Assembly (NCBI RefSeq): GCF_039710355.1
Contig: NZ_JBDKWZ010000009.1
Location: 124,001 to 188,000, forward strand
Source: Rapidithrix thailandica
GTDB taxonomy: Bacteria > Bacteroidota > Bacteroidia > Cytophagales > Flammeovirgaceae
Reading direction: 5' to 3'
Length of the DNA stretch: 64,000 bases
Position 1 is the stretch's first letter. Every line of letters starts with the position of its first letter. The translations under genes were made by a program, and so were the position numbers. Below the pieces are notes generated by a model, which saw only the letters and a program-made list of their open reading frames with translations, ran no database searches and was not told where the DNA came from. This document shows, piece by piece, positions 35,156 to 43,740 of the stretch.

Positions 35156-38100
35156 TTATAAACTTAAATTTACCCCAAGGATAAAAGTACGGGCATTGGG
35201 ATATGCTCCGTAAGAATTGCTTGACTCGGGGTCATATCCAATCCAATCCGTAAAGGTGTGCAAATTCCGTCCGCTCAAGTAGAGTTTTAGGTTACTGAGT
35301 CCTAATCTGTCCAAGGTAGCTGCCGGAAAGCGGTAGGCCAATGATATGTCTCTTATGCGGACATAACTGGCATCTTGGTAGTACATATGGCCCAGAGAGT
35401 TTTCATTGTACCCCGGAGATACAAACTCATTGCTTGGGCGCTCAGGTGTCCAGTAAGGGATGTCAAGGTAGTTGGTATTTTTCTCAGGCAACCACTCTCC
35501 CGGATCCAACAGGTTATTTTGGCGGGTGATTCCTTGTACGGTATTGATGAATATTGAGAGGGAGAAGTTTTTATATGAAAAGGTATTGGTAATTCCTCCG
35601 ATCCATTTGGGCAATCTTGACCCGATGATTTCCCGGTCTTCCTTGGTGATTTTACCATCTTCGTTCACATCTTTGATTTTAGCGTCTCCGGGCTTGGCCG
35701 AAGGTTGAGCGGAATTGGCAATATCATCTCCTTCTTGCCATACACCGATCATGCGGTAGTCATAGTATACCCGTAAAGGTTCACCGATAAACCACTTGTT
35801 GGCCAAATCATCTTTACCGTCACCCCGGAGTGCTACGATCTCATCCCGGTTCAATGAAAAGTTCAGATTAGTGGTCCATTGAAAGTTTCCGTTGTCGATG
35901 TTTACACTTTTTACATTGAATTCAATCCCCCAGTTTTGCGTCTCTCCCACATTGTAATACATCGAGCGGTATCCATTCATCACCGGCACTTGCCGGGACA
36001 TCAGGAGATCAGTCGTATTACTCTTATAAAAGTCAATAGTACCGGACAATCGATTGTCTAATAATTCATAATCAATTCCGATATTTAGGGAGTTGGTACC
36101 CTCCCAACGCAGGTTCGGATTTCCAACGGTATTCAACACTACGCCATTGGCCATCTCTCCCTGATCACCATATACATAATACCGGTTGGCAAACCCGTCT
36201 TTGGTTTTATAGGGGTCAATGGCTTGGTTTCCGTTTCGTCCATAAGAAAGGCGCAATTTCAAGTAGTCAATGACGGATATATTTTTAATGAAGTTTTCTT
36301 CACTCAGTGTCCAACCCAAAGCGACAGAAGGGAAAAAACCGTATTTGTTATTTTCTCCAAAGCCTGAAAAACCGTCTTTCCGGCCGGTCACTGTGATGAA
36401 ATATTTATCAAGCAAAGAGTAATTGACCCGGAACATATAAGAAATCATGCCCTTTTCAGTCAAAATCGTATTTCCTTTGAGTTGTTCGGCACCTTCCATA
36501 TCGTGATACAGATTGTCATCATTTACAAAGCCTTTTCCTTCCATGGTCGCTACTTTTTTATCCCATCCTTGGCTACTGTATAAGGCTGTTACATTCAAGC
36601 GGTGTACCCCAAAAGTCTTTTGGTATTTCAGAATATTTTCAAGGGTCCATTCTTTGGTCAGGGTATTTTCTACATTGGCCAAGCCGCTGGGTTGGCGACC
36701 GGTCAAGGTTTCCTTGCCATAGTAATTTCCCATGTCATAAGCATTGAAATTGTATCCGGTGTTGATGCGATAGGATAAACCCGGAATAAACGGAAGCTGA
36801 ATATCGGCAAAGAAGTTGGTAAATGCCTCTTGTGAAAAGCGATCCTGGTAGGCTCCGTCATCGGCAAAGGGATTCGAATAATACTGTTGAGGCTCCTGCG
36901 GATAGAACGTATACTTGCCGTTTTCGTCTTTTAACTTGCCATAAGGACTGATTTTGATCGCATTGGTGATACTGGGACGCAAGCCGCCATAATCTTTTTT
37001 GGAGAGTTGAATACTCAAGCCCAGTTTGAACCAATCGGTAATGGTTTGGTCGAGGTTCGTCCGGATAGAATAGCGTTTGAAGCTACTGTTTTCGACCACA
37101 CCTTTTTGGTCGAGATAAGCAAACGAAGTATAATACTGCGTTTTATCCGAGCCACCACTGACACTGATTTGATGTTCTTGTTGAGGAGCCGCTCTGAATA
37201 CCAAATCTTGCCAATCATTTTCATGACCGTTTTGATAGTTTTCTAATTCGCTATTCATCAAAATGTTTTCGGGGTCCAGGTCGCTACTGCCATTGTACCG
37301 TTTAAAATCCTGGATAAACTTCACATAGCCCGGACCGTCTAACAAGTCCAGTTTGTTTTCGACCATTTGTACTCCGTAGTATCCTCTGTAGTTGATCTTG
37401 GCTTTCCCTTTTTCACCCCGTTTGGTGGTGATGAGAATGACTCCGTTAGAACCTCGTGATCCGTAAATGGCTGCTGCGGAGGCGTCTTTCAATACACTGA
37501 CCGATTCGATATCATTCGGATTAAAATCGTTCATATTCCCGCTATAAGGAATACCGTCTACAATCATAAGCGGTTCGTTGTCGGCTGTGAGGGAGTTCGC
37601 TCCCCGGAGCAAAACCGATGGCGAAGCACCCGGTTCGGAGTTGGTATTGGTGATGTTCAAGCCGGGAATAGCACTTTGAAGACTTTGTAACACATTGGTG
37701 TTGGGGCGGTCTTCCAGTTCTTTGGTGTTAATAGCTACCACAGAGCCGGTCATATCCGACTTTTTTTGTGAACCATATCCTACTACTACAACCTCTTCCA
37801 ATTGAGACACATCCGGGCTTAAACTGACGTTCAGTACTGTTTGGTTGCCCAGGGTGATTTCTTGGCTCTTATAACCTATATAGCTGAATATCAAAGTGCT
37901 ACCTTCCGGAGCCGTAATTTTGTATTCTCCATCCAGGTTAGTAGTAGAGCCAATGGCCGTCCCTGCCACCAGAATACTGACACCCGGCAGGGGAGTGCCG
38001 TCTTCTTGAGCCGTTACTTTCCCGGAAATCGTTACATCTTGAGCCATAGGAGTGTCCATTACCTCTTCCACATTTTTGGAAAAAATACCCTTGCTGCTCA

Positions 38101-38464
38101 CAAAAATGCTGTTGTTGACTCGCTTAAACTTCAGGTTGGAATTTCTGGAGATTTTCCGCAATAAGTTGCCCAAAGACGCTTGTTGATCGGGACTACTCAG
38201 CGTGGTAGCATTCAGTTTTTCTTGCAAGTCTACATAGTACTTTTCGTAAGCAAACTTGAAGTTGGTTTTCTTGCTGATAGAATCAAACACTTCTTTGAGG
38301 GTCGCATCTTGCAAGTTGATGGATAAATAGATCTCATCAATGCTTACTTTTTGTGCTTTTCCATCTTTTGCCAACAGTAAAGAGCCTAATAATGTCTGTA
38401 GGAAAATTCCATATAACGCATATTTAGACATGAGTATAATTTGCCTTAGTAAATTCAAATTCAT
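35156..38464 (-). CDS. susC: SusC/RagA-family TonB-dependent transporter with STN domain (PUL1)
   Basis: 1102 residues; an alternative start is Met12. Signal peptide to about 38 (DGKAQ); STN/secretin N-terminal signalling domain about 43-122 (INLQDATLKEVFDSISKK, NSIFVS); carboxypeptidase-regulatory-like domain about 144-215 (ISGKVTAQEDGTPLPGVSI, FSYIGYKSQEI); plug from about 224 (EEVVVVGYGSQKKSDMTG, DASAAAIYGSRGSNGVILI); a 22-strand barrel to the C-terminal LGVNLSL. It imports glycan oligomers with TonB energy. The STN domain lets it signal to the FecR protein encoded upstream, which then releases the sigma factor. Confidence 0.96.
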   Translation of the reverse strand: MNLNLLRQIILMSKYALYGIFLQTLLGSLLLAKDGKAQKVSIDEIYLSINLQDATLKEVFDSISKKTNFKFAYEKYYVDLQEKLNATTLSSPDQQASLGNLLRKISRNSNLKFKRVNNSIFVSSKGIFSKNVEEVMDTPMAQDVTISGKVTAQEDGTPLPGVSILVAGTAIGSTTNLDGEYKITAPEGSTLIFSYIGYKSQEITLGNQTVLNVSLSPDVSQLEEVVVVGYGSQKKSDMTGSVVAINTKELEDRPNTNVLQSLQSAIPGLNITNTNSEPGASPSVLLRGANSLTADNEPLMIVDGIPYSGNMNDFNPNDIESVSVLKDASAAAIYGSRGSNGVILITTKRGEKGKAKINYRGYYGVQMVENKLDLLDGPGYVKFIQDFKRYNGSSDLDPENILMNSELENYQNGHENDWQDLVFRAAPQQEHQISVSGGSDKTQYYTSFAYLDQKGVVENSSFKRYSIRTNLDQTITDWFKLGLSIQLSKKDYGGLRPSITNAIKISPYGKLKDENGKYTFYPQEPQQYYSNPFADDGAYQDRFSQEAFTNFFADIQLPFIPGLSYRINTGYNFNAYDMGNYYGKETLTGRQPSGLANVENTLTKEWTLENILKYQKTFGVHRLNVTALYSSQGWDKKVATMEGKGFVNDDNLYHDMEGAEQLKGNTILTEKGMISYMFRVNYSLLDKYFITVTGRKDGFSGFGENNKYGFFPSVALGWTLSEENFIKNISVIDYLKLRLSYGRNGNQAIDPYKTKDGFANRYYVYGDQGEMANGVVLNTVGNPNLRWEGTNSLNIGIDYELLDNRLSGTIDFYKSNTTDLLMSRQVPVMNGYRSMYYNVGETQNWGIEFNVKSVNIDNGNFQWTTNLNFSLNRDEIVALRGDGKDDLANKWFIGEPLRVYYDYRMIGVWQEGDDIANSAQPSAKPGDAKIKDVNEDGKITKEDREIIGSRLPKWIGGITNTFSYKNFSLSIFINTVQGITRQNNLLDPGEWLPEKNTNYLDIPYWTPERPSNEFVSPGYNENSLGHMYYQDASYVRIRDISLAYRFPAATLDRLGLSNLKLYLSGRNLHTFTDWIGYDPESSNSYGAYPNARTFILGVNLSL

Positions 38465-38502
38465 ATTTTTATTTGTTTTTGTAATACATCAAGAACAGTA
38501 GG

Positions 38503-38549
38503 CTCTTAAGTTCAACCTGGCGACCAAACCCGTTGACTTAAGGGCTTTT
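38503..38549 (+). terminator. Hairpin upstream of susC1, terminator-like on the antisense strand
   Basis: GCTCTTAAGTTCAAC (about 38503-38516) pairs with GTTGACTTAAGGGC (38532-38545) with one bulged T and a G:U pair, and is followed on the plus strand by TTTTG. It lies about 40 nt upstream of the susC1 start codon. In the sense mRNA it would be a leader hairpin; on the plus strand it could end an antisense RNA. Compare 48735-48778. Confidence 0.4.
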
Positions 38550-38705
38550 GTATATCCCGTTTTTTTGACCTGTCGTAAGTCAATTTACATTGTAGGGATA
38601 TGCAAAAAAATGAAAGATGTCAGGGACCGTATGCACAATCCTTTTATCTCGTTGAGAATGAATTTTAGCATATGTTTTTTTGCATAGGCAAGTTTTTTTA
38701 AATGA

Positions 38706-39746
38706 TTAATGAATGATTACTTTACTTCCTTGAATCTCATAAGAGAATTTCATCAAAAAGCTCAATCCTTGTAGTACCGTGTCAAGGCTTTGGTTGTCAA
38801 ATTCTGCGGTGAGCGCTTTCGTTTTGGGTACTTGTGTGTATTGGATTTCTACATTGTACCAGTTCTTAAGGGTTTCCACTACTTCTAAAAAAGTAGCCTC
38901 TCTGAATTGAAGAATCCCCTCTTTCCACCCCAGTAATTGCTCCGTTTCAAACGTTCTTTTTTTTAATTGAAGCGTGCTCCGGTTTACTTCTGCTAACTCA
39001 TTGGGAATGAGCCGTAATTTTTGATCCGTTTGTAAATCCATCACTTCCACATGGCCACTGACCAAAGCAACTTCTACATTGTTATGAAAGCTCGAACTAC
39101 GGATGTTAAATGAAGTACCCAATACCTTGGTGGATACATTGTTGGCATGCACGATAAAGGGTCTGGTGCTGTCCTGTTCCACATCAAAAAAGGCTTCCCC
39201 TTCCAGGTACACTTTCCGGATATCCTTGGCAAATACTTTTGGAAACCTGATCTTGCTCCCCGAGTTAAGTTTTATTTTGGAACCATCTGTAAGAGTAATG
39301 GTGCTTTTTTGCCCTTTCGGAGCAAACTTTTCGATCCATTCTACAGGCTGGTTGGCTTCCGCTGTTTGTTGATGACGGATATATTGTTGCGATAACAACC
39401 AGAAGGCCGTCAAGCCTAACAAAGCAATGATACTGGCAGCTATTCTGTGTTTTACAAGTTGTGCAAGAAACAACTTGACCACATTGGTTTTAGCCGGTTT
39501 TTCAACTTGTGTCCGGTTAATTGTATGGCGGAAGCGCTGGTATTCGCGTGCATATTCCTCTTCCGCTAATGTAGGGTAAATTTCTGTCAAATACGTTTCT
39601 GCCTCTTGGACAAGTGTTGCCTTTTCAGGGTGCTCACTCAACCATTGTTTCCAAAAGCGTTGATCCTGTTCATTACTTTTCAGAAAATAGTTGATAAAAG
39701 ACCTGTCTGTGATAAAATCCTTGACCTGATAATTTTCAAAATCCAT
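38706..39746 (-). CDS. FecR-family anti-sigma factor (PUL1)
   Basis: 346 residues. N-terminal cytoplasmic sigma-binding region (about 1-95), one membrane helix (about 101-118, IAASIIALLGLTAFWLL), the periplasmic FecR domain (about 140-240; APKGQKSTITLTDGSKIKLN, VYLEGEAFFDVEQDSTRPF) and a C-terminal DUF4974/STN-like domain (FREATFLEVVETLKNWYNVEI) ending GSKVIIH. It passes the signal from the STN domain of SusC1 to the ECF sigma factor. It lies 241 nt before susC1 but an unusual 445 nt after the sigma gene. Confidence 0.95.
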   Translation of the reverse strand: MDFENYQVKDFITDRSFINYFLKSNEQDQRFWKQWLSEHPEKATLVQEAETYLTEIYPTLAEEEYAREYQRFRHTINRTQVEKPAKTNVVKLFLAQLVKHRIAASIIALLGLTAFWLLSQQYIRHQQTAEANQPVEWIEKFAPKGQKSTITLTDGSKIKLNSGSKIRFPKVFAKDIRKVYLEGEAFFDVEQDSTRPFIVHANNVSTKVLGTSFNIRSSSFHNNVEVALVSGHVEVMDLQTDQKLRLIPNELAEVNRSTLQLKKRTFETEQLLGWKEGILQFREATFLEVVETLKNWYNVEIQYTQVPKTKALTAEFDNQSLDTVLQGLSFLMKFSYEIQGSKVIIH

Positions 39747-40191
39747 CTGTCTCGCATCTTTATTTATAGGACTTCAAGAATTGAGAATGGTACCCAAAAT
39801 TTTTTGATATTTTTTAATAAAATTTATATATATCTGTAAATCAATTGGTTGTTGATTGTTTTTTGAGTGGGATTATCCTGCCGGACAATTTGAAAAGCCG
39901 GAGCAACAGGACACCCAATACTGTCAACTTAAGGAAGAAGCCTTTGAAAATAGTTGCTTGCATTTATGTACGAACACTATTCCTCTTGGACAGAAGTATA
40001 GAGCGTGATAGAGATGTTCAATGAATATTTTTTAATGAAGTGATTTAAACGTATAGTTTTTGACCGAACATGGAATCAAAACCGACTCATCAAGGCACTT
40101 ATTGAAGAGAATAGCCAAAGCTATTGTTGAAAAAAAGTAACACTGAGGGGGTGTTTTTGAAACATTTTTCAGGGAAAAGAAAAAGGTTAAT
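39747..40191. other. Long sigma/anti-sigma spacer carrying an inserted repeat
   Basis: ECF sigma and FecR genes in such loci are usually close together. Here 445 bp separate them; the part next to the sigma gene is repeat copy A. The remainder is AT-rich (39780-39860) and then has a stretch open as NTVNLRKKPLKIVAC... (39918-40022) that I cannot assign. It may be a decayed coding fragment. Confidence 0.5.
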
Positions 40192-40203
40192 TCACTTCAA
40201 TAA
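40032..40203. repeat. Imperfect direct repeat, copy A, with terminal inverted repeats
   Basis: Core 40035-40196 matches 40879-41039 at about 90 percent by eye, same orientation. Copy A is bounded by 17-bp terminal inverted repeats, TTAATGAAGTGATTTAA (40032-40048) and the complement of TTAATTCACTTCAATAA (40187-40203), with two mismatches. Its right end contains the last codons and stop of the sigma gene. It resembles a MITE-like element or the relic of a tandem duplication. A short frame in it (KRFTRIVFDRTWNQN in copy B) is broken in both copies. Confidence 0.75.
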
Positions 40204-40785
40204 ATAAAAAAATAATCCTGTAATCAGGACACCGCTTTTTAGCCTTTGCAGGGCCCGGTACATTACATTTTTGATGCTTTGGTATTGGAGTTGGGTTTGT
40301 TCCTCAATTTCCTGATACGAATACCCTTCGTAAAAAAACAGGTAGATGATTTCCCTTTCCCGTTTGGAAAGACCTTTCAGGGCACGGTTGAGCTTTTGAG
40401 AATTTTCATCTTTTTGCTCTTGAGAAATCACCTGGGTTTCGGAAGAAAAAACTACCTGGTATTTGTATTGATCAAAATCAGGCAAGGGTTCATGATGGCC
40501 GTACGTCTTTTTTTGGCTGATGATCGTATTGTACAGCGCTCGTAGTAAATACCCTCTTACATTATGTACTTTTTTGAGGTGGGCATGTTTTTTCCAAAGT
40601 TTAATAAAAAGCTCTTGAATACTGTCTTTCACCAATTCCCCATCCGGGATGCATTTATACCCAAAGCTATATAAAAGCTGATAATGCTGTTGATACATCT
40701 GGTCCAAAGCATCGACACTTCCCTTCCGCAGACTGTTCCACAAATTTTCATCAACCGCTTTCGAAGAAGTATCGCTCATAGTCAC
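40192..40785 (-). CDS. ECF RNA polymerase sigma factor (PUL1)
   Basis: 197 residues. Region 2 (LDQMYQQHYQLLYSFGYK, VKDSIQELFIKLWKK, NVRGYLLRALYN) and region 4 (LSKREREIIYLFFYEGYSYQEIEEQ, in two parts, then SIKNVMYRALQRLK) are clear. The protein ends in a hydrophobic tail (LITGLFFYLLK), as many sigma factors of this phylum do. It should direct transcription of PUL1 when FecR is activated. The last codons lie in the end of repeat copy A, and copy B lies 94-254 bp upstream of the start, in the promoter region. Confidence 0.93.
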   Translation of the reverse strand: MTMSDTSSKAVDENLWNSLRKGSVDALDQMYQQHYQLLYSFGYKCIPDGELVKDSIQELFIKLWKKHAHLKKVHNVRGYLLRALYNTIISQKKTYGHHEPLPDFDQYKYQVVFSSETQVISQEQKDENSQKLNRALKGLSKREREIIYLFFYEGYSYQEIEEQTQLQYQSIKNVMYRALQRLKSGVLITGLFFYLLK

Positions 40786-40878
40786 TACAGGATTTAGAAG
40801 CTTGGATTGGTAAGATAATGCTCAATATCCCAAATATAATATATTTCAGGAAAGTATAATTTCCGTACGGTTTTCTCA

Positions 40879-41039
40879 ATGAAGAGGTTTACACGTATAG
40901 TTTTTGACCGAACATGGAATCAAAACCGGCTTATCAAGGCATTTTTTGAAGAGAATAGCCAAAGCTATTGTTGAAAAAAGGAACACAGAGGAGGCGTTTT
41001 TGAAACATTTTTTAGGAAAAAGAAAAAGGTTAATTCACT
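40879..41039. repeat. Imperfect direct repeat, copy B
   Basis: The best-conserved blocks are ACGTATAGTTTTTGACC (40891-40907), AGAGAATAGCCAAAGC (40950-40965) and AGAAAAAGGTTAATTCACT at the right end. Unlike copy A its terminal inverted repeats are poorly kept. After the right end, AATCCTG (41043-41049) also occurs after copy A inside the sigma gene (40211-40217), which could be a trace of a duplicated sigma 3' end. Confidence 0.75.
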
Positions 41040-41050
41040 CACAAATCCTG

Positions 41051-41093
41051 CAAAAAGAAAACCCTCGAAGAGTTATAAACTTTTCAAGGGTTT
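41051..41093 (-). terminator. Intrinsic terminator of the PUL2 operon
   Basis: AAACCCTCGAAGAG (41059-41072) pairs with CTTTTCAAGGGTTT (41080-41093) with two G:U-type mismatches. On the minus strand the stem is followed by TTTTCTTTTTG, ending the GH2 transcript. Confidence 0.82.
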
Positions 41094-41121
41094 GAAACCA
41101 GAAACAGATCCGTTTCGATGA

Positions 41122-43656
41122 TTATTTTTTCGGAATTCTGTAATGGGTTTCTGCGGTATTTAATTGTGCCGAAGCGGCTTTGATCACAAGGGATTGAGCA
41201 TTTTCGGAGGTGCGTAATAAAAGTGTGGCGATGCCCGCCTCCGCATGCACTTTAGCAGGGCCGACAATATGTGCATCTCCTTCAATTTCAAATTCGACCA
41301 GAGCGCTGGATGTAGGTACGGGATTTCCTTGTTTGTCTACAATAGAAGCGTATACAAATACGAGATCATTTTCTTCCAAAGGCTTCCCACTGATGTCGAT
41401 ATCAAGTTGTATACCGGTCGCTTGTGTAGGGGTGTGGACTAGGTATTCTGTTGCTTTTTTTCCTTGAATATATCCTACAGCACTTAAAGTACCGGCTTCC
41501 CAAGTGACGTCCGTAAAGGTAAAAGGCGGGTGGGTCAAATGTTGGGCATTGCCTCCGTCAAAAGGATTTCCGCCTTGGGTCCGTTCGCCATAAATGGTAT
41601 CCGGTCCCTGATCGGGTTTGTGTTTGCCCAGAGATTTTCCATTCAGAAACAGTTCTACTTCCTCACAATTGGAATACACGATGACTTTACCAGGCGAAGT
41701 TCTTTCTGTCCAGTAATTCGCAATGTACGCCATAGGCCCACCTTCAAAGGTTGTGTCTTCGGGAGCGCGCTGACTCTTAAAAAATTGGTAGGTGAATTTC
41801 GGCAAGCGGAAAATATCGGATACACCACTGGCTTCTATATCATCGCAACAGCCCCGGTTGTAATCGTACATGACCCAAGTGGCATCTCCGATGGTCCAAG
41901 GGTATTGGCTTCGGTGTTTGTTGTGGGACCATTGGAAATTCCAGGCAGCTTGTAATAGAGCTTCTTCTCCTTCCGCCCGTTCTTTGCGGGTAGTACTGTA
42001 ATGTCCGCCAAATTCATAATCACCGTATTCGCGGATAAAACCGGGCTTTTCACTGTCATTGGGACGGGTATGGTTTTCTTTCCAGTCATTGTATAGAATA
42101 TCCCAACCGTAATAGCCGTACATATCCCCTGCCGTAAACATTTGTGGCCCTGGATATTCCTGATGGGCAATGGCCTGGGCTTCGTCTTTCCACCAAGCAG
42201 GGGGCCAGGCTTCATTTAAGATGGTTTCCCATAAGATCACACTGGGATGATTGCGGTCTCTTCTCACCATATCCCGGATGTTTTGATACGTTCTTTGCAC
42301 AAACACACTGTCTTTGTTAAAGAACTGCCATCCCGGTATCGGATTGATGGCCAGTAAGCCTAACTCATCACAGGCGGCCAATACGGAAGGGTCTTGCGGA
42401 TAATGACCCAAACGAACGGTGTTGAAACCGGCTTTCTTGATTTTATACAGGTCGCGGTATTGTGCATTGTCTGACAAGGCATTGCCTACATAGGGATATT
42501 CCATATGCCGGTTCGTCCCAACCAATCGTATTTTTTTGCCATTGAGTTGGAATCCTTCGTCCCTGGAGTAGGCCAGCCAACGAATACCAATCCGGGTGTT
42601 TCGTTGGTCTACTTCTTGGCCGTTGAGTATGACGGAAGTTTGTAAGGTATAAAGAGAAGGATCGTCCGGAGACCATAGTTGTGGCGTGGTTACTTCCATA
42701 CTTTGTTCAAAGTGAATGGCTTCTCCCGTTGTTATTTCAGCAGGTTGTGTCGAAAGTTGTTTGCCCACCACTTTTCCTTGTGGATCAAGTAAGGTAGAGA
42801 TGACAGAACATTGTTCTGATTGCTTACTGTCATTCCGTACGTGAGTTTTGATATGTATCGTGGCTTTTTGTTCGGATACTTCCGAATACTGTACAAATAC
42901 ACCTCCTCCGGCTACTTCATTGGCTGCAACGGCATCGGTAATATGAACCGGCTGGGTTTTGATCAGATGCACATCTCTGTAAAGACCGTGGAAATAGTTG
43001 AAATCCAAGCGTTCCAGAGGTTTGCCGGGAGGGATTAAGGGATGATCCCGGTTATCCAAGCGAACGAGCACTGTGTTGGGCGAATCAAAATTAACTGCCG
43101 GACTTATGTCCACCGTAAAGGGTAAGTACCCTCCGGCATGATGAGCTAGGTGCTGGCCATTGACCCAAACATCGGCTAATTGCATGGCTCCTTCAAATTC
43201 CAGAAAGATTTTCCGGGACTTATCCTCCGGATTTAATGTAAATTCTTTTTGATAATAACAGATTCCTTCCCACTGTTTTTTGACCACCTTAGGTTCTACA
43301 AATGCAGCGTGAGGCAAGGTTACATTTTCCCAGGGTTGTTGAGGCAGTACCTGTAATTCATTTTGAATGATTTGTTTGAGAGAGTCCCCTTGTTCTTTGG
43401 TTGGAAGATTATCCAAATGCTCCACGTTGAATTGAGAGTCCCAACTTGCATCGGTTTGTACACCGTTTTTTGTGGAGGTAGAAAGGTTTTCCTCGGTAGA
43501 GTCGGTATTCAGACGGACAAATTCCCAATGTTGATTGAAATTAATGATGTCTCTGGTAGTTTGTGTGTCCGTTTGCTTCGGAGCACAGGCCTTAATCAAT
43601 AGCATAGAGATGCCTGCAAAGACCCAAAACAGGCTTTTTCCAGTTGTTCGATTCAT
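41122..43656 (-). CDS. GH2-family glycoside hydrolase lipoprotein, beta-galactosidase type (PUL2)
   Basis: 844 residues. Lipobox LIKAC (Cys24). Order: sugar-binding jelly roll (about 110-235; WVNGQHLAHHAGGYLPF), Ig-like sandwich (240-345), TIM barrel (about 360-650) with acid/base Glu482 in WETILNEAWPP and nucleophile Glu543 in FIREYGDYEF, then C-terminal Ig-like domains (NCEEVELFLNGKSLGKH). GH2 includes beta-galactosidases, beta-mannosidases and beta-glucuronidases; the exact activity is inferred only. It ends the PUL2 operon, after a hairpin terminator that separates it from susD2. Confidence 0.93.
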   Translation of the reverse strand: MNRTTGKSLFWVFAGISMLLIKACAPKQTDTQTTRDIINFNQHWEFVRLNTDSTEENLSTSTKNGVQTDASWDSQFNVEHLDNLPTKEQGDSLKQIIQNELQVLPQQPWENVTLPHAAFVEPKVVKKQWEGICYYQKEFTLNPEDKSRKIFLEFEGAMQLADVWVNGQHLAHHAGGYLPFTVDISPAVNFDSPNTVLVRLDNRDHPLIPPGKPLERLDFNYFHGLYRDVHLIKTQPVHITDAVAANEVAGGGVFVQYSEVSEQKATIHIKTHVRNDSKQSEQCSVISTLLDPQGKVVGKQLSTQPAEITTGEAIHFEQSMEVTTPQLWSPDDPSLYTLQTSVILNGQEVDQRNTRIGIRWLAYSRDEGFQLNGKKIRLVGTNRHMEYPYVGNALSDNAQYRDLYKIKKAGFNTVRLGHYPQDPSVLAACDELGLLAINPIPGWQFFNKDSVFVQRTYQNIRDMVRRDRNHPSVILWETILNEAWPPAWWKDEAQAIAHQEYPGPQMFTAGDMYGYYGWDILYNDWKENHTRPNDSEKPGFIREYGDYEFGGHYSTTRKERAEGEEALLQAAWNFQWSHNKHRSQYPWTIGDATWVMYDYNRGCCDDIEASGVSDIFRLPKFTYQFFKSQRAPEDTTFEGGPMAYIANYWTERTSPGKVIVYSNCEEVELFLNGKSLGKHKPDQGPDTIYGERTQGGNPFDGGNAQHLTHPPFTFTDVTWEAGTLSAVGYIQGKKATEYLVHTPTQATGIQLDIDISGKPLEENDLVFVYASIVDKQGNPVPTSSALVEFEIEGDAHIVGPAKVHAEAGIATLLLRTSENAQSLVIKAASAQLNTAETHYRIPKK

Positions 43657-43677
43657 AATAAGTGCGAAAGTGCGTCT

Positions 43678-43716
43678 AAAAAAATGCCGTCCACTACGTT
43701 GAAATAGCAGACGGCA
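43678..43716 (-). terminator. Terminator-like hairpin between susD2 and the GH2 gene
   Basis: TGCCGTC (43685-43691) pairs with GACGGCA (43710-43716). On the minus strand the stem is followed by seven T (43678-43684). The position matches the PUL1 hairpin at 33371, so both loci have a potential attenuator before the glycosidase gene. Confidence 0.6.
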
Positions 43717-43740
43717 ATATTTTGGTAGGATATGTGACTC

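Larger units (their letters stand above)
40786..41121. other. Spacer between PUL1 sigma gene and PUL2 glycosidase
   Basis: It holds the promoter of the PUL1 sigma gene, repeat copy B (40879-41039) and the terminator of the PUL2 operon (41059-41093). A 63-codon plus-strand frame (40904-41095) is an accident of the repeat and the terminator. Confidence 0.7.

Noticed and set aside
39918..40022. Possible transposase remnant (NTVNLRKKPLKIVAC...) in the sigma-fecR spacer
   Set aside because: It is too short to assign to any IS family by eye; noted only as an unexplained open stretch.
40904..41095. 63-codon plus-strand frame in repeat copy B
   Set aside because: Copy A has indels in the same frame, and the 3' half is terminator sequence. 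There is no sign of protein selection.
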